Below, piece after piece: positions 10,125 through 19,137 of a DNA stretch of 64,000 bases (positions are counted from its first letter, which is position 1; every line of letters starts with the position of its first letter). Below the pieces are notes generated by a model, which ran no database searches, was not told the DNA's origin, and saw only the letters and a list, made by a program, of their open reading frames with translations. Origin of the DNA: Cladocopium goreaui (lineage: Eukaryota; Sar; Dinophyceae; Suessiales; Symbiodiniaceae); assembly GCA_947184155.2 (NCBI GenBank), contig CAMXCT020001806.1:62001-126000 (forward strand), in the 5' to 3' direction. A program made the translations under genes and the position numbers.

Positions 10125-10745
10125 ATGTAGTGTGGTGTAGCGCAGCTGTAGCTGAAGCTGTAGTGTAGTGTAATTAGTGTAGTGTAGTTGCAGTTGTAGT
10201 TGTGGTGTGGTGTAGTGTAGTTTAATGTAATGTGGTGTAGCGTAGTGTGCTGTAGTGTTGTGTGCAGTAACGTAGTCTAGTGTGACGTATAGTGTAGTGT
10301 AGTGTAGTATAGTGTTGTGTAGTGTAGTGTAAAGTAGTGTAGTTGCAGATGTAGCTGCAGTTGTAGCTGTAGTTGTTAGTGCAGCGTAGTGTAGTGTAAT
10401 TAGTGTAGTGTAGTGTAGATGAGTGTAGTTGTAGTTGTAGTGTGGTGTAATTAGTGTAGGGTAGTGTTGTGTAAAGTAGTGTAGTTGTAGTTGAAGTTGA
10501 ACTCTAGTGTAGTGTAGCGTAGCGAAATGTAATTAGTGTAGTGTAGTGTAATGTAGTGTAGTTGCAATTGTAGCTGTAGCTGTATTAGTAATAGTAGTTG
10601 TAGTTGTAGTTATAGTTGTAGTGTAATTAGTGTAGTGTAGTGTAATTGGTGTAGTATAGTGTTATTAGTGTACTGTAGCGTAGCGCGTTTGCATTTGTAG
10701 TTGTGGTGGTAGTGTAGTTTAGTTGCCGTTGCAGCTGTAGTTGTA
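10125..10745. repeat. GTGTAGTGTAGT / GTAGTT degenerate microsatellite
   Basis: 620 bp of near-continuous TGTAG and TGTAGT words with interspersed AATTAG and GCAGTTG. It lies at the inner end of the right arm and has a short counterpart at 7195-7310. Confidence 0.9.
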
Positions 10746-10746
10746 G

Positions 10747-10845
10747 TTGTCTACCTATCTATCTATCTATCTATCTGTCTATCTATCTATCTATCTACCT
10801 ATCTATCTATATTTATCATTATGTATCTATCTGTCTATCTACAAG
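10747..10845. repeat. (TATC)n microsatellite
   Basis: About 22 tetranucleotide units with rare changes. The left arm has the equivalent AGATAGACAGATAGCTAGAT at about 7163-7182. Confidence 0.9.
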
Positions 10846-11449
10846 CTTGAAAACGAAGCTATTCTGCGAGAATTCCTCAATTTTTGAACTTGACAACATC
10901 AGAAGCGCAGCAATTCTGCGAGACTTCCTCAATTTTTGAACTTGACAAAGTCAGAAAGGAAGCAATTCTGCGAGACGTCGTCATTCTATTCTAGTTGACA
11001 ACATCAAAACATTCAAAAACCGAGCAATTCTGCCAGACTTCCTTCAAAAATGGACAGTTGAGGGCAGAGCTGACGGCCTCGTGCAAATGCACTTTGCGAT
11101 TTTTCCATTCCATCTGTTTAAAGTACTGCTCCTGCCACGAAAAAGTGAAGCCGGGTCATACGAAATGCTGCACCTGTCGCGCAAAATCATCTTAGCAAAC
11201 CTGAAGATCTGATGCTCCAAAATGCAACCGGAGTCAACATCTCTGATGAACATGTCTCTTGTACTGCACATGCCACGCGAAATGCATCTTTGCAGATCCT
11301 CTTGAAATGTCACACACCTTCCATCGTTTGTGGAAATGCTACAAAACCCTTACGTTTTGCTCACTTTTGGCAGGGTGCAGAATCCCTTGCCCTGCGACGC
11401 AAAACGACGCTTCAACATCCAAAAGTGGCGCAAACATGTGGTGTTTTTA

Positions 11450-11775
11450 GCATTCTGTCTTCGAAACGTGCTTCGCGCCACAACAGCGTACACTTTTTGA
11501 ACATCTCAACTTCCAAAAGAGCTCTTGACGTGGTGTGCTTTTTACATTTTGACTTGGAAATGTGCTTTGCGCCACAACGGCGTACACTTTTTCGACATCG
11601 CAACTTCCAAAAGTGTCCGAGCCCATCAGTTTTTAACACTTTTGACTTGGAAATGTGCTTTGCGCCACAACGGCGTAAACTTTTTCGACATCGCAACTTC
11701 CAAAAGTGCTCCGAATGTGAGGCGTTTTTTAGCTTCTTCACTTGCAAATGTGTTTGGCGCCACAACGGCGTTCAA
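11450..11775. repeat. Tandem repeat inside right arm, period about 105 bp
   Basis: Three to four units, each with TTTTGACTTGGAAATGTGCT, a GCGCCACAACGGCGTA segment and CATCGCAACTTCCAAAAGTG. The translated forward frame shows the unit as repeated C-F-A-P-Q-R-R-x-L-F-R-H-R-N-F-Q-K-C, which explains the long open frame without needing a gene. Confidence 0.75.
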
Positions 11776-12904
11776 TTTGTCATCTCTCATCTCCCCAGAT
11801 GGCTCCAAGCCCGCCGCTTTAGCGAGCCTACTTTTCGACCCTCCGGAGCCACAAATCACTCCTGGAGATTCAAAACCCTGGAAAAATCCCTAAGTTCTCG
11901 GTGTTTACCTGCTTTTCCCTGCAAATTATGGACTTGACGTCAAACACCAGAACTCCTAAAACTCCTTGCTTTTGGAAGGCAATACGATGTCCAGGGTGCT
12001 TTTTAAGGTCTGAGGGCTGAGTTGAGCAAAGTGAAGTTGCCAACGAAAACGTTGGAAATTACCAGCTGGCAAAAATCCCGCAAATATCCGCAAAACTCCT
12101 GCAAATATCCGCAAATCCCAAAATGACGGAGAGCTAACATTTTCTGATTCTCAGGGTTTGGGGATGGCCCCACTTGGCAGCGTCGCACTGTCAAATGACA
12201 TGAAACACCTGAAATTCCTGACTGAAATCACTGGAACGCGGAAACTCCTGACTTTTTCCAGGAGAATGAATCTCCAGGTTGGAAAAGCACAGTGAATCGC
12301 GACTTTTCTACCTTTCCCGCACCTGCATCTTCTTTCTTCTGACTCTTTCTCTTCTCTGATCTTCTCTCTTCTTCTCTTCTCTTCTCTTCTCTTCTCTGGC
12401 TCTTCCCATCTCCGCTTTTCCATCTGTCCATATTGTCGGAAGTCCGACTTCTAAACTTCCTTCGAATATAGAATGTGGGAATAAATCCCGATGAAATTTG
12501 GATTGATGATCATCCCTTAATGTGGGCACATAGTAACCCCCAAAACGATGCAGAAATGGTGACAACAACCAAGTTCTAGTATATAGGGTGTTACTTTTCT
12601 ATCATGTCGGGGTTGCTGCTATAATACGCCTGCAATAGCTGGGAGTTAGGGTAACGGATTTGTAATTTAGCTGGGGAGCCAAAACCAAAACCTACCGGAA
12701 AATCCCAAGCAACACATGGTAGGTGAAAATGAGGATTCCCAGTTCATGGAGTATGATAATCCCAACTTGATATACAGAAGAGAAAAACCCAAGAACCAAT
12801 CATCGACCAACTGTTTTTTTGAAGCGGCTCAAGTGGGTTATACCCAGTGACATTCACACACAAGTTGAAGGTGGGTGGCCCTGCCTTGCGGAGTAGCGTG
12901 GTCA

Positions 12905-13020
12905 ACCGAATAATATATATATATATACATATGCATTATATATATATAATCACACACACATATATATATATATATACAATTATATACATATATATATATA
13001 CACACTATATCACTATATTG
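12905..13020. repeat. TA/CA microsatellite cluster
   Basis: Runs of (TA)n and (CA)n broken by TATGCAT and TACAAT spacers, in an intron of the 2H copy 1. Confidence 0.85.
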
Positions 13021-13380
13021 TATATATTATCCAATTGTTCAAGGTTGATACAAACCCCAAAGGGTAAAATTGTGATCTCAGATCTCTTACAAATTTTGAC
13101 CACATTGATCATTGACATGACCGACGTGGGGAAGAAAAAGAGTACTCTTCAAGAAACCATCAGTGTCATGGCTAGTCACGGCTTCTTGTGCCAAAGAAGT
13201 TTCAGTGCTCTTACGCGCCACTTGGCAATGGGTCTAAATCACTTAAGAAACAAATGGATGGCCTGAGGCTCAACTTGATATCAACCGTAGGTTCTTGAGC
13301 CTCCAAGTTTGACCGCGTACAGTGGTGGGTTCCTCGTTTTCCGAATGATATAAAAAACAAGACAAGCACAGCAAAAAGGC

Positions 13381-13480
13381 CGCCTTTGGGGAGCTCCACC
13401 ACGGCGCAGGCCACGTTTTCCTCGATGATGAACTCCGTCATCTTCACCGCCACCTGCTTCCCTTGAAGCTTCTCCAATGC
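13381..13480 (-). pseudogene. 2H copy 1, middle exon (QVAVKMTEFIIEE)
   Basis: This encodes E-K-L-Q-G-K-Q-V-A-V-K-M-T-E followed by the strand N-V-A-C-A-V-V-E-L-P-K-G. Acceptor TCTGGAG/GCATTG. Ending at a GC donor (AAAGGCG/GCCTTT) leaves one base, which pairs with the two leading bases of the next exon to make glycine; the same solution works in copy 2. The exon alone is intact, with 3 amino-acid changes against copy 2. Confidence 0.75.
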
Positions 13481-13729
13481 CTCCAGAACGCTTTTATGAC
13501 CACGATGTGATCAATGTTTTTGGAAAATGCATCTATATATAATGTATATTCATGTGTATACATACATATATGTACCTGGATTTTCGAAAGAACACAAATA
13601 ATTGTCCGTTTGCAAGATTTCTGAAGGAGCTGGAAATGACTACTGTGGTCAATTTTGGATTTAATTTGATTTAATTTGTACCTTTTGGGCTGATCTTACT
13701 CTACTTTGCGTAAAAATGTGTCGGTTTTT

Positions 13730-13800
13730 CTGGGCGGAAATTCCCGGGAAAAGGTCGTAAATACCCGGGAAAAGTGCGGAAATACCCGGGCAAATTCATC
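13730..13800. repeat. AAATACCCGGGAAAAG tandem repeat, three copies
   Basis: Three units of 23-25 bp, each with TTCCCGGG or TACCCGGG followed by AAAAG or CAAAT. Too short and too diverged for a function to be inferred. Confidence 0.65.
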
Positions 13801-14344
13801 ATGACTCAAAAATGAAAACATGAAGGAAGTGGTGTTTTTTCTTGAAATGATCATTTTTATTTTGAAATGGGCAAATCTACAGAAAATTGATAGAAACCAA
13901 ACCAAAATCTGCCCTGGAAATAAATTTGTAACCAATGAATATCCAGGTATATATATAATATATAAACACATATAAATGTATATTTAAATATAGAACAACA
14001 ATTTTGTATGGATATGTAAATATACTTGTATATATGTAAATATATGTTGTTTATCTTCATGCATGTCTGCGTATAATGATGATACCAACCATAGACTTAA
14101 TTTATAGGATCATCCCCATCTGGCGATCATGCCAAGAACCTAAGTGGCCCGAAATTGGATGTACCCTCCGTAACCAAACATGGCAATGGAAAATCCCTTA
14201 CAAATGGAAGTGTTAAATTGAAAAGCATCTATAAAATGAGAGATTTTCCATTATATACCTTGTTTGATTGCCAAAGGGTGATTTCTTTGATTTTAAGCGG
14301 CCATGCTGTGACAGCGGAACCATTTATAGATACAGGAAATTCTA

Positions 14345-14587
14345 GGTTTTGACAGGATCTTCATTCCAGAAGTCCGTCACCGGATCTCCTTACGGAACCG
14401 TTGTTCTTCGCAAGTTTCAGCCGCAAACGCGTGGAAACAACACATTTTCAGACTCAAACGCTGTTCTTTGCAAGTTTCGGCCGCAAAGCCGTGAAAAAGA
14501 CATTTTCAAGGTGAAAGGTTGTTTTTCCGAAGGTTCGGCCGCAAAGCCGTGAAAACGAGGAACTGGGAGATTCCAGCAGTTGAAGAC
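14345..14587 (-). pseudogene. 2H copy 1, exon broken by repeat insertion
   Basis: This is the counterpart of the intact 26807-26898 exon. The 5' part (14564-14587, acceptor CGTAG/GTCTTC) and 3' part (about 14345-14394) are separated by a ~170-bp insertion. In addition, a four-base C run of copy 2 is only three bases here, shifting the frame. Together they destroy this exon. Confidence 0.65.
14395..14563. repeat. Tandem repeat inserted into an exon, three units of about 55 bp
   Basis: Three units share TTCTT[CT]GCAAGTTTC[AG]GCCGCAAA or the related TTCGGCCGCAAAGCCGTG. Copy 2 has an uninterrupted exon at this place, so the array was gained in copy 1. Confidence 0.7.
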
Positions 14588-15539
14588 CTACGAAACAGGA
14601 GTATACAAACCCAACAAAAATGGGGATAGCTGATGAAAGAATACGAGATGTGCACAAGGTTTTGTTAGGTGTTGAGCCATGCTCGCAACGCATTTATACC
14701 TGGGTATGGTGATTGGTCACGAATAGCCCCCTCACTTTATCTGAATCTTCATCCCACGCATATTCAGGTTATAGTTATGTGGTGGTTTGGGTTGGTGGTT
14801 TGGGTTGGTGGTTTGGAAGTCTGTTTTGTTTTGTGTGGATTTTGCAATGTGTCTGATTAGAGTCTGATTTTAGCAAGGCCAGGGTTTCAAGCGTGGATTT
14901 TGCGTAGTTTTATATCTGGGTTGATGTCAGCTTGATGACCGTATATGATATTTCCAAAATCGAAACTGCCAAGCAACGAAAACTCAGGGTAAATAAAAAT
15001 CTGGAGGAGTTTGAATTTCCCAGCGCAGAAGCCAAAAGATACGTCCGCAAAGACAAATGACCTAGTGAAAACGACAAAACGCACAGGTATGCACAGGTGC
15101 TATTACAGATTTGTGTTTTGTTTACCGATCAGCGTACGATCGATTTACGATCGATTTGCGATCAATTTGAATCAAAGAGTCTGACAGTTTCCATGTAGTC
15201 CCCAAAAAGGTTTCGAACATGTTCCCTTTATCTATACACGTGGTGGTTGGCTCGGACGTCCGGGTAGGGCGCGCAACTTGGTGTCATTTCGTACTTCATT
15301 TTACAAGTCATTTGGCTTCCGCAGCCATTTCTACTGGCAAGCGCGGGAGATCGTCGCAGTGCCTTTTTGCATTGGTATTTGCAGTGAATAGGAGCCGCGT
15401 GCCTTAGAAGACGGTCTTGATGCTACGCTCTTGCAAACGTCATGTAACTTAGATGGCCCACCTGATTGACCAGTTATGACATAGCCAGATCCCACAAGTA
15501 GTTGCACCTTATAACTTCAGACATGGAGCCGGGCACTCA

Positions 15540-15602
15540 GTGATGATGATGATGATGATGATGCTGATGATGATGCTGATGCTGATGCTGATGCTGATGA
15601 TG
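15540..15602. repeat. (GATGAT/GATGCT)n trinucleotide repeat
   Basis: Twenty units of GAT mixed with GCT. It lies in an intron, with no coding support on either strand. Confidence 0.85.
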
Positions 15603-17190
15603 TGCTCGGATGGCGTCCTACCCTGACGTCCGAGCGTGGTGGTTGTATGGTGTCTTCTAACTGATGCAGTTCAGTTTTGCTGGAGGTTCCATGCAAGTTC
15701 CAGGGAGGTTACACACCAGTAAGCTAAATCAGTAAAGCCAGCACTTAACCAACATGAAATCTGCATGGGAATTATATGGAAAATCCATGAAACCTGAATC
15801 AGTCAGTCAGTCACAGTACAGGACAGGACCAAACTGCGATTGGGTTCAAGAAATTGTTTTTCCCCCGGATTCAATAAATACTATAGTTATACAAAGAATA
15901 ACTTTTAATCAAGTAACAAAAATAATATATATTCAGTAACAAAGTATAAGCAATAAAGTGAAATTAAAGGAACTTAAATAAGTGTATTTTTCCGAGATGC
16001 GAGATGAATAGAATATTCAATAACAAAACTAATCTGGTAGCAATTATTGTTGTTTCAAATGTGTCTTCTGTATTTTCCGACGGTTTCATTTTTTACAGAA
16101 TTCCATATTTTCCTAAGAATTCCATATTTTTCCTAAGTTCGGAAACTCAAAAAATCCCAGACTTCCAAACCAACACAAACCACCATGTAAGCACATTTTT
16201 TTCAATATGTCTCAACATGGTGGAATCATGAGAACGGGTTGGTGGGGAATTACATGGAATTACCACATGACTGTCCCAAGATTTTGGATGCTATCCAAAT
16301 GATTGCAATATATTGCAATAACAAAAAGGACATCAATTGTGTGACAAACCTCGTATGATGAAGCCACTGTTGATTATCTTTGTTCAGTAATTCACAATTT
16401 AATGGTGCGATGGTGAAATTCCGTGTTTTTTTTCTGGTTGGATCCCGATTATTCCCGACGAAACTGTTGCTTACATCCACCATGTTTGTTGGTTGAATTT
16501 CCATAAATCCACCAACCATTGCTGGTTACTATGTTAGCATGCTTATATCAACTTATATCCAAGATTATGGCTTAGTATATTTCCCATTAAGGTAAGGTAA
16601 ACCCCTGATACCTGAGAGATTCCAATCAGCTACCCTTCCGCCCAGCTTCCGGCTCGCACATTTTTGCCGGGTAAATCCTAAAAAACTCCCATACCCTAAT
16701 TTGATGCGAAAAAAACGCGTATGTTGCATGTGTTTCCCAAAATATAGCAACTCCCAAAAGGATAAACAGTAAAATCCCACTGAAATAGTGGGACAATGTC
16801 TTTTGCATCTATTTGGGAATGACCAAAAAAGGGTTGCCATATGTTGCCATGTAAATTTAACAATTTCATATTTCCCATATATGTCCCACCTGCAGGAAGT
16901 AAATCCTTCCTCTGATTGGTGGTGTCAAACCCACAAAATGTTTGGGCATTGGGATCATCATCTCAGTCATAGCCTTGAAGATGCAACAAATACAAGCCAT
17001 TTAAAGTCCACTCCACTTAGTAGCTGGCGTTAGTAAGCCCCCCTTTCGTGGGGTTATCCCATATACAACTGGCTTATAACCCCATTTGCTGAGTTATAAT
17101 GATCTGTGGGATGATCCGCTAAGTAGTTCCCATACATGTCTTATATATTTCCCATCTACAAAAAGTAAATCCCTTCTAGTTCCCCCCAGC

Positions 17191-17295
17191 CTGCTTGGCG
17201 ATTCGAAACTGCAGCAGCGTCATGCCGCAACGGCTTGCCGCGCGGTGTTCTGGCAGGTGGCCACGCAGGTAGAGCAGGGCCACGTAAGGCTTCAC
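17191..17295 (-). pseudogene. 2H copy 1, first-motif exon with lost catalytic residues
   Basis: 105 nt, phase 0 at both ends, acceptor CCCAG/GTGAAG, GC donor (AAGCAG/GCTGGG). It reads V-K-P-Y-V-A-L-L-Y-L-R-G-H-L-P-E, where copy 2 has V-K-P-H-V-T-L-L-Y-L-G-G-D-L-P-E. The histidine (CAC to TAC) and the threonine (ACG to GCC) of the HxT motif are both gone. The remaining exon is 90% identical and still open. Confidence 0.8.
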
Positions 17296-17636
17296 CTGGG
17301 ACGTGTGGGTCACGTGTTCGACGTGTTGGTAGTTCAGCATGAAAGGTGGAAACTTCATGAGATTTCACCATCAAAACACATGATTTCACTATGCAAAAAA
17401 AAGGTGGGAGAATTGGGATTGTATAGGGGTACGATCAAAAGGGCGGATTTCACCATGCAAAACCCGGCGGATGGATGTTCCATCATTAGATTACCAAGGG
17501 ATAGAACTCATCTGATTAGCCATCGAATCATGATATAAATCACCTGATCTGCAAAATATGTAAGAATGATACAGAATGAAGGTTGTAAAAACTGGGTTCA
17601 ACATGTTAGTTTCAGGTGGGTACTGTAGGGTCCCAC

Positions 17637-17712
17637 TCCAGTGCTGCAGTTGAGAGGCCACGGGTAGAAAGTTGCTGGGGAGCACGCCAGGTTGCGAGAG
17701 CACCTTCAACAC
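17637..17712 (-). pseudogene. 2H copy 1, helical exon (VLKVLSQPGVLPSNF)
   Basis: Acceptor TTTGCAG/GTGTTG. It reads V-L-K-V-L-S-Q-P-G-V-L-P-S-N-F-L-P-V-A and ends near Q-L-Q-H-W. Copy 2 (29875-29951) has the same frame with a single P to R change. The donor differs by one base between copies, so the phase into the next exon is uncertain. Confidence 0.65.
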
Positions 17713-18296
17713 CTGCAAAGAGGGACCGAAGATCTCTTTGGAAATCGGAAAAGCCAAATTCTCTTTGTCATGTGTGGGCGTATACACACACACACACATC
17801 GCATTTACATATATATATATATACACACTATTATATTATGATTATCACATCACTGTTTTTTATATAAGTATAAGTATAATTATTAATTATTCAAAATGTC
17901 GAGGTTTCAAAAACAAATTACTATATATGCTGATTCTTATTCTTATGATTGTTACTTACCATTAAACCTAGTATCGGTATTATAATCACATGACAATATT
18001 ACATAATATTACATGTATTCCCTTTTGATATTGCTTGCGTGTGTGTGTCATGTCATGTGTTCACCCCTGCTTTGTAGATGTACACTGTGTACTACAGAAC
18101 CATATGGATCCATACCATAATGATTCATAATGTATATTTTCATACCAAACTTTACCAGGCCTAGCTGCCTAGCTCAACTTTCCGACAAACCGCCATCGTT
18201 CCTTGATTCGGGGGGTCATAATCTGATCTTTTCTGCAGATATACCCAGGTGGCAATGTGACAGTGCCTTGCTCCCCGGCCATCCAACAGCCCCCCC

Positions 18297-18425
18297 TTGG
18301 GCCTCCGGCAGATCCACCCGCCAGAACAACGGCACTGCCTCCGCGTCGACCTCCGCCTCCACAGGCGCCTCTGGCACCGCGACCTCCAGCGGCGCGGCTG
18401 CAAGGCGCTCCGTCGCGGTTGGGAC
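18297..18425 (-). pseudogene. 2H copy 1, linker and first strand exon, truncated
   Basis: It contains V-D-A-E-A-V-P-L-F-W-R-V-D-L-P-E-A-Q-G, identical to copy 2, preceded by a shorter Ala/Glu/Val-rich linker. Measured from the acceptor (TTCCAG/GTCCC), the frame is one base out of step with copy 2 (15 against 37 nt before the shared E-R-L-A-A). Homology with copy 2 ends here. Confidence 0.6.
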
Positions 18426-19029
18426 CTGGAAGACCCGGGCCCAACCCCTCACAACACCTGGAGAGTCCTGGCTGATCCATGACATTTATGGATATTTATG
18501 GTGCTTCCTTGAAGCGCAGCAGTAGGTCATTAGGCTGATTTTGATTGGCTGAATCAGCTCCACATGCCGGATCAAACAGGTTGGGTTTCACACATGTCCA
18601 CTTACAAGTCTCGTGTCAGTCACCATTCCCACAATTGTTCCAACGATTCCACTGCCTTTCAAGAAACGCCCAAATCAACCGCACAATGTTTCCCGGATTC
18701 CCAGAACCTCATCATCCAACAAGCCCTCTAACCTTCACCAATCATAAAAGCTGTCAACCAAGAAACAATACCATATGGAATCACTTCCAGTTCCTTGGCC
18801 ACGGTTGGCTGGGGATCTCAAGAGGTTTGCATCTAACAAACGCGACCAACCTGATCTTGGCACTGGAAGCAATCTAACCTGGCTCACCATTTCTCTCACT
18901 AGGAATTTGTCATAATCAATCCACAAACGGAGGATTCCCATTCCATCCCATTCTCATGTCAGATTGTCACATAAGGTAACCATAGAAATCTCATGAATAC
19001 TTCAAATCCCTCAGCAATGTTGCAAAAGG

Positions 19030-19137
19030 TCAAGGTGCATCTTGCCAATCTTCAAAGCGTTCCTCCCCTTTCATTGGGGGATCGTTCGCGCAGAAGAAGA
19101 CTCCTTCAATGACCACTGCGCAACTTGGAACCACCAC
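19030..19137 (-). CDS. ART gene copy 2, terminal exon with stop
   Basis: 36 codons including TGA. It reads V-V-V-P-S-C-A-V-V-I-E-G-V-F-F-C-A-N-D-P, then P-M-K-G-E-E-R-F-E-D-W and a short acidic end. Acceptor TTGAG/GTGGTG, phase 0, which fits the preceding 54-nt exon. Copy 1 of this exon lies left of the window. Confidence 0.75.
   Translation of the reverse strand: MVVPSCAVVIEGVFFCANDPPMKGEERFEDWQDAP

Larger units (their letters stand above)
9987..12467 (-). mobile_element. Right arm of a large inverted repeat
   Basis: Inverted partner of 6032-7382. It begins directly after sequence shared with copy 2 (the intron behind the 2H exon) and ends just before 12477, where homology with copy 2 (25424 onward) resumes. 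It is longer than the left arm because of an expanded GTAGT simple repeat and more copies of an internal ~100-bp unit. A 241-codon open frame within it (11212-11937) is a product of the internal repeat and shows no domain. Confidence 0.8.
13500..17190. other. Intron of 2H copy 1, mostly unannotated
   Basis: About 3.7 kb. Recognised parts are a CCCGGGAAAA repeat (13730-13800), blocks shared with copy 2 at 13.9-14.3 kb (with 26.45-26.8 kb) and 16.9-17.05 kb (with 28.0-28.13 kb), the broken exon at 14.35-14.59 kb and a trinucleotide repeat at 15.54 kb. The rest (14.6-15.5 and 15.6-16.9 kb) shows no convincing exon on either strand. Confidence 0.6.
1..18425. repeat. Segmental duplication, copy 1 (left block)
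   Basis: This block is collinear with 19.2-30.9 kb. Matching exons and intron pieces occur in the same order (for example 217-270 with 19410-19463, 2880-3074 with 20931-21119, 8113-8226 with 23784-23897, 17191-17295 with 28951-29055). It is longer than the other copy (about 18.4 against 11.7 kb) because of inserted repeats at 4.4-5.1, 6.0-7.5 and 10.0-12.5 kb and in 14-17 kb. Its left edge lies outside the window: the last ART exon, present in copy 2 at 19030-19137, should lie left of base 1. No matching sequence is seen to the right of about 18.43 kb, so that is the duplication break. Confidence 0.9.
9671..18425 (-). pseudogene. 2H phosphoesterase, copy 1 (decayed duplicate)
   Basis: This holds the same exon series as the intact copy at 25.1-30.9 kb: linker exon, helical exon, first-motif exon, middle exons and second-motif exon. 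Three lesions mark it as a pseudogene or at least catalytically dead. The first HxT motif (P-H-V-T in copy 2) reads P-Y-V-A here, losing the catalytic histidine and threonine. The exon matching 26807-26898 has lost one base and carries a ~170-bp repeat insertion (14395-14563). The 5'-most exon is shorter and out of step with copy 2. The second HxT motif is intact. Both motifs are needed in 2H enzymes, so hydrolase activity is not expected. The duplication break near 18.43 kb also removes any exons further upstream. Confidence 0.7.

Noticed and set aside
11212..11937. A 241-codon plus-strand open frame with repeated CFAPQRR-type units
   Set aside because: It follows the ~105-bp tandem repeat in the right inverted arm. 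The left arm, which should share the gene, does not keep the frame. No domain is visible.
12800..12840. GAAGCGGCTCAAGTGGG resembling the dinoflagellate spliced-leader 3' end
   Set aside because: Only CGGCTCAAG matches; the conserved upstream CCGTAGCCATTTT part is absent.
18161..18485. Several overlapping GC-rich open frames on both strands
   Set aside because: Only the minus-strand frame with V-P-L-F-W-R-V-D-L-P is conserved with copy 2 (30650-30858). The others are shadows of the GC-rich linker.
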